Below are positions 32,301 to 40,742 of a stretch of 64,000 nt of DNA, piece by piece. A program made the position numbers and the translations under genes. The stretch is from Sphingobacteriia bacterium (GTDB lineage Bacteria; Bacteroidota; Bacteroidia; Chitinophagales; Chitinophagaceae). The notes under the pieces were generated by a model that worked only from the letters and a program-made list of their open reading frames with translations, searched no databases and was not told the origin of the DNA. The stretch lies in contig JAFKLS010000017.1 of assembly GCA_017304675.1 (NCBI GenBank), forward strand, positions 124,001 to 188,000, read 5' to 3'. The stretch's first letter is position 1. Each line of letters starts with the position of its first letter.

Positions 32301-32527
32301 TGCCAGGAACGGGAACTGCCGTATGGTGGGAAACCCAAATAGACCCTACTATTGTATTCGGTATTCCCATGATTGCAACCATTGGTGCAGAGAAAAGACC
32401 TACAGAAAACCTGCAGATTAATCCGGATATTGATGTAGACAATCCATATAAAAATGTGTTATTTGGAATAGATGATCAATTAGCCGCAGCAGTAAAAGAA
32501 ATGTTGAAAGCAATTGGCGGAAAATAA
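29315..32527 (+). CDS. Tricorn-type S41 protease
   Basis: A 1070-residue exported protease. A signal peptide (RKQLLILFFSTLTASLFAQ) is followed by WD40/TolB-like beta-propeller blades (many SPDGKxIxF repeats such as AISPDGKTIVFGYKGDLY and VSPDGKEIAYL) over about residues 25-690, then a helical core, a PDZ domain (about 765-845, GLFYDETSGGNGLKVTEVI), and the S41 catalytic domain with the nucleophile Ser near 974 (MSEGNYSDAF). Tricorn proteins degrade peptides; in Bacteroidota such copies are periplasmic and peptide-scavenging. A terminator lies 28 bp after its stop. All parts are present, so it should be active. Confidence 0.93.
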   Translation: MRKQLLILFFSTLTASLFAQNNPLWLRYPAISPDGKTIVFGYKGDLYKVPASGGNAVALTLHEAQDQMPVWSHDGKYIAFASDRYGNFDVYIMPSEGGEATRLTYNSANDFPWDFSVDNKQVIFGSGRNDLNSSVRFPNKGLFQKLYQVPVNGGRSVLLLTAGTENVHYNSTGDVIVFQDRKGYEDPWRKHHTSSVTRDIWTYDFKTKTYQKISPFEGEDREPVFATDNKSVYYLSEKNGTQNIYKTALSNTGDAKQLTNFKDNPVRHLSRANDNTLCFSWNGEIYTMKEGGKPEKVSISINADAKSNSERIVPISGGATEMSASPNGKEIAFVFRGEVFVTSVEGGITKRITNTPQQERMIAFAPDGKTLYYSAERNGSWDIMKATIARKEEPYFYASTVIKEEPVIATEKEEFQPVVSPDGKEIAYLEDRNTVRIFNIEKKTSRTILPAGQNFSYGDGDQSFEWSPDGKWLAIKSAKGNFALGGGDILLFKTDGSDTKGTDITNSGFSESKQQWAFGGKAILYTSDKYGKKPLAIQGARENDIFIEFFDKDTYDRFKLNKDDAALLKEREDKEKKDTSKKKEDITPDLTNLEERRIRLTNGSLNLIDYVLSPDGSKLFYLAKFEQGFDLWQLDTRTREIKSIAKLNAGGGGMELSKDGKSLFVIADGRLMKVETDAGKVSPITINGEMVLNTAGERAYIFEHAWRQVKKKFYDPKLHGIDWEMYKKNYERFLPHINNNYDFQELLSELLGELNASHTGGRYSPQNPNGDATASLGLFYDETSGGNGLKVTEVITNGPVDKAKSKIQAGTIIEKIDGEDITDAVDWNKFLNRKTGKNVLLSLSNGTDKWEEVIKPISVAEENALLYKRWTKTMADMVEKLSGGKVGYVHVQGMNDGAYRDVFEQVFGKNADKEALIVDTRFNGGGWLHDDLVTFLKGKQYLTFAPYGFKSGGGEPVGKWTKPSVVLMSEGNYSDAFIFPYAYRANGVGKLIGKPVPGTGTAVWWETQIDPTIVFGIPMIATIGAEKRPTENLQINPDIDVDNPYKNVLFGIDDQLAAAVKEMLKAIGGK

Positions 32528-32554
32528 ATTAGCATTCATAAAAATATTATTTTC

Positions 32555-32582
32555 AAATCCCCGAAAAAATCGGGGATTTTTT
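32555..32582 (+). terminator. Terminator after the tricorn protease
   Basis: AAATCCCCGA-AAAAA-TCGGGGATTT with a T-run of about seven bases (32576-32582) that ends directly at the ATG of the next frame (32583). The next gene therefore lacks any leader if the terminator works. Confidence 0.85.
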
Positions 32583-33530
32583 ATGAGAAGTAACTTTAGT
32601 TTCTGGAGATTTTATATAATTTATTTGTTTATTTTAATTCTGCTATGTGTTAGTTTTTACCTGTTTCTTCAGCCTTCCATTTCACTAAAAACAAAATTTG
32701 GAACAGAGCTTCCTGCACCTTTTGCCGGAGTATTTTTTTTTATACTTGGCGGATGGCTCTTTTCAATCATAAACAAATGGTCAACCATACTTATTATTAA
32801 CAACCAGCAATTAATTCTAAAGCAATTATTTAAAAACAAGGAAATAAAAGTTGATGAGATAAGCAAGATTGATCTCCTGGCTCGTGAATCCATTGGCTCA
32901 CTAAGCAATTCTAAAAACGTTAATTGTACAGCGATAGTTTTAAAAAATGGTGAAAAAATAATTCTTCCGGATAGCTTTTATGCCAATGTTCTGGAAATAA
33001 AAGAAACATTGAGAGCCAACTTTAAAGAACTTGTTGTAGAGCCGGAATCACGTACCGCTTTGAGAAAAAAAACTGATACTGTTTTCCCGGATTATGAAGA
33101 ATTTTCAGGCAATTACATAACCAGTTTAAATGGTATTCTGTTTTATGGAATGCTGCTTGTTTCCGTTTATTTCATATTAACAAGTTTGAGTTCTCAAAGG
33201 TTTGTTCCCATTTTTTTTGCACTCTTGTATGTGAATTTGCTTATGTATTTTGTGTTAGGAGTTTAGTCTAACTATTTTCTCGTATCGGAAGATGCCCTAA
33301 TAATTAGAAACCATCTCTGGTTTTGGAGAAATAAAGTTTACCTTCTTGATAATTTGAAAGAATGCATTTACGAAAGCCCAAACAAAAGCTCGAATTCTTT
33401 AAGAGTTATCACAAAAGATTTTAAGTCAAAAATTTATCCTGCCGGCAGTTTGAGAAAACAACATTGGCTCGGTTTAAAGGAAAGGTTAGAATCCTTAGGC
33501 GTTATAATCAAAAGTGAAATCTTATTATAA
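32583..33530 (+). pseudogene. Membrane protein gene interrupted by an in-frame TAG
   Basis: The frame from ATG 32583 reads 227 codons to TAG (33264-33266) and then continues without frameshift for 87 more sense codons to TAA (33528-33530), one base before the end of the convergent ald gene. The first part has four hydrophobic segments (about 9-30, 45-65, and two in the region ILFYGMLLVSVYFI to ALLYVNLLMYF). The middle (EIKVDEISKIDLLAR, VLKNGEKIILPDSFY) looks like a PH-type domain, and the part after TAG (EDALIIRNHLWFWRNKVYLL) looks like another. The whole resembles bacterial PH-domain membrane proteins. The simplest reading is a recent nonsense mutation; the terminator abutting its ATG also argues for a silent gene. 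Confidence 0.75.
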
Positions 33531-34745
33531 TCATCTTCTGCTTGCAATCAGCAGATTAAGATCCGTATATTTCAAATCAAATTTCTGACTGATATAAAAA
33601 TCTGTTAACGCACCCTTAAACAGGTAGATGCCTTCACGCATATGCAGGTTATGCCAAACAATCTCTTCCATACCGCCCTCATCACTTATCTGTAGTAGCA
33701 GTGGCATCAATACATTACTGATAGACTGGCTGGCAGTGCGGGCAAAGCCGCTGGGAATATTGGGAACACAATAATGTATTACATTGTGTTTAATAAAGAT
33801 CGGGTTTTCGTGGCTTGTTAGTTCGCTGGTTTCAAAACAACCGCCCCTGTCTATTGCCACATCTATAATAATACTGCCTGGCCGCATAGCTGCCACCATT
33901 TCTTCAGTTACTACCACAGGTGCTCTGCCGTATTCATTACTTAATGCCCCAATGGCCACTTCGCAGGTTTTTAATTGCTTGGAAAGGATTTTTGGTTCTA
34001 AAACGCTTGTCCATACCCTTTGCCCCAGATTATTTTGAAGCTGTTTTAACCGGTATACATTATTATCAAACACTTTCACACTTGCGCCTAATGCCAACGC
34101 ATTTCTTGTTGCTACTTCGCCCACAATACCCGCACCTATGATAATTACTTTTGCCGGTGGAATACCGCTAATGCTTCCTAACAAAACACCTTTACCTTTA
34201 TTGAAACTGCTTAAGTATTGACCCGCAATAAACATTAATGCACTTCCTGCAATTTCGCTCATACTGCGTACAATAGGGTAAGCGCCGCTATCATCTTTTA
34301 AATTCTCAAAACTCAGTGCAGTAACCCTCTTCTCCATCATTTTTTCTACAATCACAGATTTTAATGCAGAATAATGGATTGGCGAAATAATGGTTTGATT
34401 CGTTTGCAACAGGGGCAGGTCTTCTTCTACCACCGGTGCACTCTTAACCAATATGGGGCATTTAAAAACATCTTCCCTGTTGTAAGTAATTTTTGCACCG
34501 GCATCGCCATAATCTTTATCAGGATAATTACTCCCTTCACCGGCCTTGTGTTCAACCATTACTGTGTGGCCGTTGCTTACCAATACACCTACCGCATCTG
34601 GTGTTAAAGCAATCCTGTTTTCCTGAAAGGCTATTTCTTTAGGAATCCCTATCAGTAGTTTAGTGCCTTGCGGCTTTACATCCAATGTTTCTTCCAGAGG
34701 CTCGTAACTGAATGATGTTGAAATAACCGGTTTGCCTGCAGCCAT
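33531..34745 (-). CDS. ald: Alanine dehydrogenase
   Basis: NAD-dependent enzyme interconverting alanine and pyruvate plus ammonia. The 404-residue protein shows the AlaDH/PNT start GIPKEIAFQENRIALTPDAV (33-52), the VKSAPVVEEDLPLL segment, and the NAD-binding site VIIIGAGIVGEVATRNALALGASVKVFD. The N-terminal 25 residues (MAAGKPVISTSFSYEPLEE) are an extra leader that is usual for Bacteroidota members of this group. It could equally be called an AlaDH/PNT-family protein with undefined substrate. It sits 53 bp upstream of tsaE's stop, on the same strand, and meets the TAG-interrupted gene tail to tail. Confidence 0.88.
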   Translation of the reverse strand: MAAGKPVISTSFSYEPLEETLDVKPQGTKLLIGIPKEIAFQENRIALTPDAVGVLVSNGHTVMVEHKAGEGSNYPDKDYGDAGAKITYNREDVFKCPILVKSAPVVEEDLPLLQTNQTIISPIHYSALKSVIVEKMMEKRVTALSFENLKDDSGAYPIVRSMSEIAGSALMFIAGQYLSSFNKGKGVLLGSISGIPPAKVIIIGAGIVGEVATRNALALGASVKVFDNNVYRLKQLQNNLGQRVWTSVLEPKILSKQLKTCEVAIGALSNEYGRAPVVVTEEMVAAMRPGSIIIDVAIDRGGCFETSELTSHENPIFIKHNVIHYCVPNIPSGFARTASQSISNVLMPLLLQISDEGGMEEIVWHNLHMREGIYLFKGALTDFYISQKFDLKYTDLNLLIASRR

Positions 34746-34797
34746 ACTTATATTTAAAGGTGAGGTATAAAGTTAAGTAAAGAATTCCGGAGGAATA

Positions 34798-35214
34798 TTA
34801 ATCTTCAGACGTAAATATCCTTCGTGTTCGATCATCTAAAATCTCTATATGAATTTTCAGTGCATCATCTGGCAATAATAATGGCGCTTTTTCCGGCCAT
34901 TCTATTAAACACAGGTCTCCTGTAGCAATGGCATCTTCTACTCCCGCATTAATAGCTTCTTCTTCATCTTTTAGCCTGTACAAGTCCATATGGTAAATAA
35001 GCCTTGCCGTTTCGCTGGTATATTCATTAATGATAGCAAACGTAGGGCTGCTAACAGCTGTTTTAACCCCCAGCGCCTCACATAAGGCATGAATGAAAGT
35101 GGTTTTGCCACTACCCATAGAAGCATAAAAAGCCCATACCTTTTTGTTTTTATATGCTTTTAAATACGCTTTTGCAATTTGTTGAATTTGACCGATCTGA
35201 AATATTGCATCCAT
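34798..35214 (-). CDS. tsaE: tRNA threonylcarbamoyladenosine ATPase TsaE
   Basis: TsaE is the small ATPase that works with TsaB and TsaD in making t6A at position 37 of ANN-decoding tRNAs. With start ATG 35214 (MDAIFQIGQIQQIAK) it has 138 residues. The P-loop is YASMGSGKTTFI near residues 29-40, followed by the VSSPTFAIINEY switch segment, the HMDLYRLKDEEEA motif and LIEWPEKA. A longer frame reaching 35283 adds 23 residues which are not part of the family. The gene is divergent from copA across 128 bp. Confidence 0.94.
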   Translation of the reverse strand: MDAIFQIGQIQQIAKAYLKAYKNKKVWAFYASMGSGKTTFIHALCEALGVKTAVSSPTFAIINEYTSETARLIYHMDLYRLKDEEEAINAGVEDAIATGDLCLIEWPEKAPLLLPDDALKIHIEILDDRTRRIFTSED

Positions 35215-35262
35215 GTGGCAAAGATATTTCTGCTGTCGACAAGTGCCACTTTTAGAATAAAG

Positions 35263-35270
35263 TAAATTTG
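35263..35270 (+). promoter_or_regulatory. Candidate -7 element for copA
   Basis: TAAATTTG matches TAnnTTTG, 72 bases before the copA ATG. No metal-regulator operator was recognised in this leader. Confidence 0.35.
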
Positions 35271-35342
35271 TGAGATACATCATCTGCCATACGAGGCAAG
35301 TGTTTAAACTTTGATGAACATTTCACAAAATTGCATACAATA

Positions 35343-37478
35343 ATGGAAAAGGTAGACCTAAAGGTAGAAGGAATGGACTGCGCCAATTGTGCATTAACCA
35401 TCAATAAATATTTAACCAATAAAGGCTTGCAGAACATAAAAGTTAATTTTATCGGGGGCGCTGTAAGCTTTGAAAAAGACAATGCCATTTCTGAGGATGA
35501 AATAAAAAATGGCATCAATAAATTAGGTTATAAAGTAATTGAAGAACATCATCATAACCATCATGGCCACGACCATAGTGAAAAGGGGCTGCTAAAATTC
35601 AGCAACCACTATCAACGCTTTATTTTTTGTCTTGTTTTTGCGGCACCACTGTTCTTGCACATGATTGTACCTATTCATTTTTTAATGAATCCATATGTGC
35701 AGTTACTGCTGGCAACACCCATTTATGTAGTGGGGATGGATTTTTTTGGACGTAGTGCTGTGAAAAGTATTGTAAGCGGTATACCCAATATGAATGTGTT
35801 GATTGCATTGGGAGCTACAGCAGCCTTCGGTTATAGTGTTTATGGGTTACTAACTTCCAAAGGTGAAGATTTTTTATTTTTTGAAACTGCTGCCACTACC
35901 ATTACCCTTGTTTTTCTGGGTAATTGGCTGGAAGATAAAAGCATTGATACCACTCAAACCGCTTTAAAAAAACTGGCTGTAAGCAAAAAAACAATGGCCA
36001 ATATGATTGCTTTTGATGGAGATCATCAAGAACAAATTTTTCAGGTAGAAAGTACAGCATTAAGAGTAGGTGATCTGGTATTGCTTAAAAACGGAGACGT
36101 TGTTCCGATGGATTGCAAAATTCTTTGGGGAGCCATTGATGTGAATGAATCTATCATTACCGGCGAAAGCATTCCTATAGAAAAAAAGATTAACGATACC
36201 CTAATAGGAGGAAGTTTAATTGAAAACGGAACGGCCAAAGCTCAGGTTACAGCCGTAGGCGAAGACACTGTGCTCAGTCATATTCTTAAGCTTATTAAAG
36301 ATGCTGAAACAGAAAAACCACCGGTACAGCAAATGGCCGATAGAATCAGCGCTATTTTTGTTCCCACTGTTTTAAGCATTGCACTCATTACTGTTTTGGC
36401 AAACTATTTTATAGCACACCAAACTTTTACAGACAGTTTATTAAGAAGCATAGCCGTATTGGTAATTGCCTGCCCCTGCGCTATGGGCTTGGCAACACCT
36501 GCTGCCGTAGCTGTTGGATTGGGAAGGGCAGCGAGAAACGGGGTTTTATTTAAAAATGCCAAAAGCCTGGAGATATTTAAAAATATTCAGCAGGCAGTAT
36601 TCGATAAAACAGGAACACTCACTACCGGCAAATTTCAAATCGCAGGGTTTGAATCGGTAATAGAACAGGAAACATTTAAAAAGATCGTTTATTCTTTAGA
36701 AAAATATTCTAACCACCCTATTGGTATTGCCATTTCAAAAGCATGGAAAACAAAAGAGATTGTTCGTTGGCAAAAGGTTGAAGAAATAAAAGGTTTGGGT
36801 ATTCAGGCAACAGATAAGGAAGGCAATATTTTATTGGCGGGTTCTTATAAAATTGCAAAAGAACTTACCAATAATACACAGCACAGCATTTATGTTTTGA
36901 AAAATAATGAGCTGATAGGATGGATTGATATTGAAGATGAAATTAGGCCCGAAGCAAAAGAGATTATTCAATATTTAAAAAGAAGATCTATTAAAACCAT
37001 TTTGCTCAGTGGCGATAAGAAAGAAAAATGTTTGCATGTTGCAAATTTGTTAGGTATTGATGAAGTAATTGCCGAGCAAAGCCCTGAGCAGAAATTACAG
37101 CATATTACGCAACTAACCAATGAAGCCCCTACCGTAATGATAGGTGATGGAATTAACGATGGTCCGGCCCTTGCAAAGGCAACAGTAGGCGTATCTGTTA
37201 GCGAAGCCAGCCAGGTGGCCATGCAAAGTGCGCAAGTTGTTTTAGTAAATCATGGATTAAAGAATTTGCCACTGGCATTAGGCCTGGGCAAGCATACCTA
37301 CTTAACCATTAAGCAAAACTTATTCTGGGCATTTTCTTACAACATCATTGCCATTCCGGTGGCAGCTTTGGGCCTGTTAGGTGTTTACGGGCCTACTTAT
37401 GGTGCTTTAATTATGGGGTTGAGTGATGTTGTTTTGGCAGTAAACAGCATACGCCTGAATTTTAAAAAGGTTATTTAA
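35343..37478 (+). CDS. copA: Copper-exporting P1B-type ATPase
   Basis: A 711-residue heavy-metal pump in the inner membrane. One N-terminal HMA domain has GMDCANC (Cys13, Cys16); a His-rich stretch (EEHHHNHHGHDH, about 67-78) follows. The transport motif is ACPCAMGLATPAA (CPC near 376-378), typical of Cu(I)/Ag(I). The actuator has TGES, the phosphorylation site is DKTGT (Asp421), the nucleotide domain has the HP pair (NHPIGIA), and GDGINDGPA closes the hinge. Eight membrane helices are expected. Start ATG 35343 is used (an in-frame TTG lies at 35331). No copper regulator or chaperone gene is adjacent. Confidence 0.94.
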   Translation: MEKVDLKVEGMDCANCALTINKYLTNKGLQNIKVNFIGGAVSFEKDNAISEDEIKNGINKLGYKVIEEHHHNHHGHDHSEKGLLKFSNHYQRFIFCLVFAAPLFLHMIVPIHFLMNPYVQLLLATPIYVVGMDFFGRSAVKSIVSGIPNMNVLIALGATAAFGYSVYGLLTSKGEDFLFFETAATTITLVFLGNWLEDKSIDTTQTALKKLAVSKKTMANMIAFDGDHQEQIFQVESTALRVGDLVLLKNGDVVPMDCKILWGAIDVNESIITGESIPIEKKINDTLIGGSLIENGTAKAQVTAVGEDTVLSHILKLIKDAETEKPPVQQMADRISAIFVPTVLSIALITVLANYFIAHQTFTDSLLRSIAVLVIACPCAMGLATPAAVAVGLGRAARNGVLFKNAKSLEIFKNIQQAVFDKTGTLTTGKFQIAGFESVIEQETFKKIVYSLEKYSNHPIGIAISKAWKTKEIVRWQKVEEIKGLGIQATDKEGNILLAGSYKIAKELTNNTQHSIYVLKNNELIGWIDIEDEIRPEAKEIIQYLKRRSIKTILLSGDKKEKCLHVANLLGIDEVIAEQSPEQKLQHITQLTNEAPTVMIGDGINDGPALAKATVGVSVSEASQVAMQSAQVVLVNHGLKNLPLALGLGKHTYLTIKQNLFWAFSYNIIAIPVAALGLLGVYGPTYGALIMGLSDVVLAVNSIRLNFKKVI

Positions 37479-37558
37479 TACAATAGCTGAAAGGTATTAC
37501 CCTGTTACCCTTTAGAAAGGGCAGAGAGGTTTTGCATTTTTATTATTTTCTTTACAAT

Positions 37559-39466
37559 ATGGCTTCAGCAAAAGAACTTCTTAAACAATATTGGGATCAC
37601 AATTCTTTTAGGGGGGAGCAGGAAAATATCATCAATGCAGTTGTTGCAGGTGAAGATGTGCTGGCCTTATTACCAACAGGTGGCGGAAAATCTATCTGCT
37701 ACCAGATACCTTCTTTAATGAAAGAAGGTTTATGCCTTGTCATTTCGCCTTTAATAGCGTTAATGAAAGACCAGGTAGAAAATCTTGAAAAAAAAAACAT
37801 ACCGGCACTTTATATAGATAGTAGTTATACCTATATACAGGTAAGCCAAACATTACAAAATGCATTACAGGGTAACTATAAATTTTTGTACATATCTCCT
37901 GAACGCATAGAAAGTAATTTGTTTCAGGAATATGCTAGATCCCTGCCCGTAAACCTTATTGCAGTTGATGAAGCGCATTGTGTAAGCCAATGGGGGTACG
38001 ATTTCAGGCCATCTTACCTGCGCATTGCACAATTGAGAAAATACTATCCGCATATTCCTGTTATTGCTGTTACAGCTTCAGCAACTCCGCCTGTTCAAAA
38101 AGACATTATAGAAAAATTGCAATTAAAAAACCCTGCAGTTTTTCGCCAGTCATTCGAAAGAAAAAATCTTTCCTATGCCGTATTTAAGGTAGAAAGCAAA
38201 ATCAATAAACTCATCAATATTCTAAACAATGTTCCGGGAACTGCCATTGTTTATTGTAAAAACAGGCGGTTAACCAAACAGGTTGCCGATCTTTTATTGC
38301 TTCAAAATATATCCGCCGATCATTATCATGCAGGTTTATCCTTAAACGAAAGAACCGGCAAACAACAACAATGGAAAAACAATAGTTTAAGGGTAATGGT
38401 TTGCACCAATGCATTCGGAATGGGGATTGATAAAGCAGATGTAAGAAGTGTGATACATTACGATATACCCGATTGCCTGGAGAATTATTACCAGGAAGCA
38501 GGACGTGCAGGAAGAGATAATCAAAAAGCATATGCCGTTCTATTATACCAGCAGCAAGATATAAAAGAGCTGCAAAGCCTTCCTGACAAACGCTTTCCTG
38601 ATGTTAGCATTATTAAAAAAGTATATCAGAGTATTGCCGATTACCTGCAAATACCTGTTGGTATAGGCGAATTTGTATATTATGATTTTGATCTGCTTGA
38701 GTTTTGTAAAAATTTTAAATACGATACTTCACTGGTAATAGCTGTAGTAAAAATACTGGAAGAAGAAGGATACCTTGTATTCAATGAAACGATCTTCCTG
38801 CCCTCTAAAATCCGGTTTACCGCAGATAAATTTTTATTGGATGATTTTGAAAAGGCACATCCGAATCTTGAACCGGTAATCAAATGCCTGTTACGCACTT
38901 ATGAAGGAATATATGACAATGTTATCAACATAAGTGAAAAGCAAATAGCAAAGCTTTGCAAGATAGATATTGATCAAACCAGAAAAGACCTGCTGTTGTT
39001 ACAGGCGTTTGGTATTATTCATTACCAGCCGCAAAAAGAAACACCACAAATATTACTATTAACAAACAGGGCCCCTGCAAATTTTTTATCCATTAACACG
39101 AGCCACCTTCATTTAAGGAAAAAGTTATTGCAGCAAAGGGTTGATGTTTTATTAAAGTACTGTACCCAGGCTACACAATGCAGGAGCCAGTATATAGGAA
39201 ATTATTTCGGCGACCACAGTTTGAACATTTGTGGTATTTGCGATAATTGCTTAAAGGAGAAACGAACACAAAACGCTTCTTCAGAGTTTAAATCGATGGA
39301 AGAACAAATAGATTCTGAACTTCAGGCAAAAGGGCAGCTGAACATAAAAGAATTTATACAACCATTCTCGGTAGTGCAAAAAGAAACTTTTTTTGAAGTG
39401 CTCAGGTTTTTACAGGAGCATGGAAAAGTAAGAGTATCCGATGAGAACCGTATACTAAAAAACTAA
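37559..39466 (+). CDS. recQ: RecQ-family ATP-dependent DNA helicase
   Basis: A 635-residue 3'-5' DNA helicase of recombination and fork repair. Motif 0 and I: RGEQENIINAV and LLPTGGGKSICYQIP; motif II IAVDEAHCVSQWGYDFRPSY; motif III VTASATPP; motif VI QEAGRAGRD. A zinc-binding/RQC region follows with the cysteines of CTQATQCRSQYIGNYFG and ICGICDNC. The HRDC domain is absent, and the last 60 residues are a short helical tail, so this is the shorter RecQ type common in Bacteroidota. Start ATG 37559; an upstream TTG at 37532 is not supported. Its end overlaps convergent GroES-like gene by 4 bp. Confidence 0.95.
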   Translation: MASAKELLKQYWDHNSFRGEQENIINAVVAGEDVLALLPTGGGKSICYQIPSLMKEGLCLVISPLIALMKDQVENLEKKNIPALYIDSSYTYIQVSQTLQNALQGNYKFLYISPERIESNLFQEYARSLPVNLIAVDEAHCVSQWGYDFRPSYLRIAQLRKYYPHIPVIAVTASATPPVQKDIIEKLQLKNPAVFRQSFERKNLSYAVFKVESKINKLINILNNVPGTAIVYCKNRRLTKQVADLLLLQNISADHYHAGLSLNERTGKQQQWKNNSLRVMVCTNAFGMGIDKADVRSVIHYDIPDCLENYYQEAGRAGRDNQKAYAVLLYQQQDIKELQSLPDKRFPDVSIIKKVYQSIADYLQIPVGIGEFVYYDFDLLEFCKNFKYDTSLVIAVVKILEEEGYLVFNETIFLPSKIRFTADKFLLDDFEKAHPNLEPVIKCLLRTYEGIYDNVINISEKQIAKLCKIDIDQTRKDLLLLQAFGIIHYQPQKETPQILLLTNRAPANFLSINTSHLHLRKKLLQQRVDVLLKYCTQATQCRSQYIGNYFGDHSLNICGICDNCLKEKRTQNASSEFKSMEEQIDSELQAKGQLNIKEFIQPFSVVQKETFFEVLRFLQEHGKVRVSDENRILKN

Positions 39467-39834
39467 AATGCTTCTTCTCGCTCTAACATTAAAATTGCAC
39501 TTTGCGGTACAATAAAATATTTTTCATTCTCATACATTACTTCGGTTGCACCGCTCAGTAAAAAAATGGCCAGGTCCCCTTCTTTGGCTTGTAAAGGAAT
39601 ATATTTCACCTGCTCTTCTTCAGGCTTCCAGCTTTCGTTTTCTACAGGCAAAGGAATGGCGTAGCCTGGCCCTGCTTTAATAACATAGCCTTGTTGCACT
39701 TTTTCTTTTTCCTGAACGCCTGGAGGCAGGTACAAACCACTTGCCGTTTGCTCACTGGGTTTGGCTAAACGAATTAAAACCCTATCGCCTATAACAATTA
39801 ATTTTTTCAACTTATTATCCGGGGTTAACATCAT
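39463..39834 (-). CDS. GroES-like co-chaperone family protein
   Basis: A 123-residue protein of the Cpn10/GroES fold: KKLIVIGDRVLIRLAKPSEQTASGLYLPPG, then GYVIKAGPGYAIPLP and a C-terminal strand YENEKYFIVPQSAILMLE. The usual mobile loop is altered and a longer insert (VENESWKPEEEQVKYIPLQAKEG) replaces the normal central part, so it is a divergent paralogue rather than the housekeeping GroES, and groEL is not nearby. It may still bind a chaperonin, but that is inference. The gene uses a TAG stop, rare in this window, and overlaps recQ tail to tail by 4 bases. Confidence 0.82.
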   Translation of the reverse strand: MMLTPDNKLKKLIVIGDRVLIRLAKPSEQTASGLYLPPGVQEKEKVQQGYVIKAGPGYAIPLPVENESWKPEEEQVKYIPLQAKEGDLAIFLLSGATEVMYENEKYFIVPQSAILMLEREEAF

Positions 39835-39995
39835 AACAATACCGTTTAAAAAGCAAATTTAATAAAATGGTAATCGTGCTGTTCATGCTTTTCACTGTGC
39901 AAACAATCGTTTTTAACAAAACATTCAAGGGGATAAATTATCAGCAGCAAATGTTTTATCTTTATTTCACACCACATAAGTTAAAAACAATCGCT

Positions 39996-40694
39996 ATGGA
40001 AGAAAAGAAAAAATATAAAATACTGTTGTGTGAAGACGATACCAACCTTGGAATGGTTCTAAAAAACTACCTGGAATTAAGTGATTATGATGTTGTTTTG
40101 GAAAGAGATGGCAGGTTGGGACTGGCCGCTTTTCAAAGAGAAAAATTTGATATCTGCTTGTTAGATGTCATGATGCCGCACGTAGATGGTTTTACGCTGG
40201 CAGAAGAAATAAGAGACGTTGATCCGGACATTCCACTCTTCTTTTTAAGCGCCAAAACCATGAAAGAAGATATTATACAGGGATATAAACTGGGGGCAGA
40301 CGATTATATTACCAAACCATTTGATAGTGAAGTATTGCTTTTAAAAATAAAGGCGATCTTAAAGCGCAACGAAGAAGAAAATAAAGTGCATGAGAATATA
40401 GAATTTGATTTAGGGGCTTACCATTTTAATCCAAAATTAAGAGAACTGATACATGAAGGAAAAACCCAAACCCTTTCTCCAAAAGAAAATGAATTGTTGA
40501 AAATGCTTGCCGAGCATAAAAATGATCTATTACCAAGAGAAAGGGCATTAAAGAAAATATGGGGTAGTGATACTTATTTTAATGGAAGAAGCATGGATGT
40601 GTATATTGCCAAACTTCGTAAGTATTTAAAAGACGATGATAAAATTGAAATTGTAAACATACACGGTAACGGATTTAGATTGGTTGCACCTTAA
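39996..40694 (+). CDS. OmpR-family response regulator
   Basis: A 232-residue two-component response regulator. The receiver domain (residues 8-120) has the acidic pair ED/D near 13-15 (LLCEDDTN), the phospho-acceptor Asp57 (CLLDVMMPHVDGF), and the Lys of ITKPF near 106. The DNA-binding domain (about 135-230) is winged-helix type with LSPKENELLKMLAEHKNDLLPRERALKKIWG and RSMDVYIAKLRKYLK. No histidine kinase adjoins it, so it is an orphan here. Start ATG 39996 is preferred: the frame open to 39867 would add 43 residues of non-receiver sequence. A terminator follows. Confidence 0.93.
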   Translation: MEEKKKYKILLCEDDTNLGMVLKNYLELSDYDVVLERDGRLGLAAFQREKFDICLLDVMMPHVDGFTLAEEIRDVDPDIPLFFLSAKTMKEDIIQGYKLGADDYITKPFDSEVLLLKIKAILKRNEEENKVHENIEFDLGAYHFNPKLRELIHEGKTQTLSPKENELLKMLAEHKNDLLPRERALKKIWGSDTYFNGRSMDVYIAKLRKYLKDDDKIEIVNIHGNGFRLVAP

Positions 40695-40713
40695 TTGAAG
40701 CAACACAAAAAAG

Positions 40714-40742
40714 AAAAGCCACTTACCAATGTGGCTTTTTTT
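40714..40742. terminator. Bidirectional terminator
   Basis: AAAAGCCAC-TTACCAAT-GTGGCTTTT with a T-run to 40742, after the response regulator and abutting the stop of the convergent thioesterase gene (40741). Confidence 0.85.

Noticed and set aside
39867..39995. 43-residue N-terminal extension of the response regulator
   Set aside because: The receiver domain starts right after ATG 39996, and the extension is hydrophobic non-family sequence.
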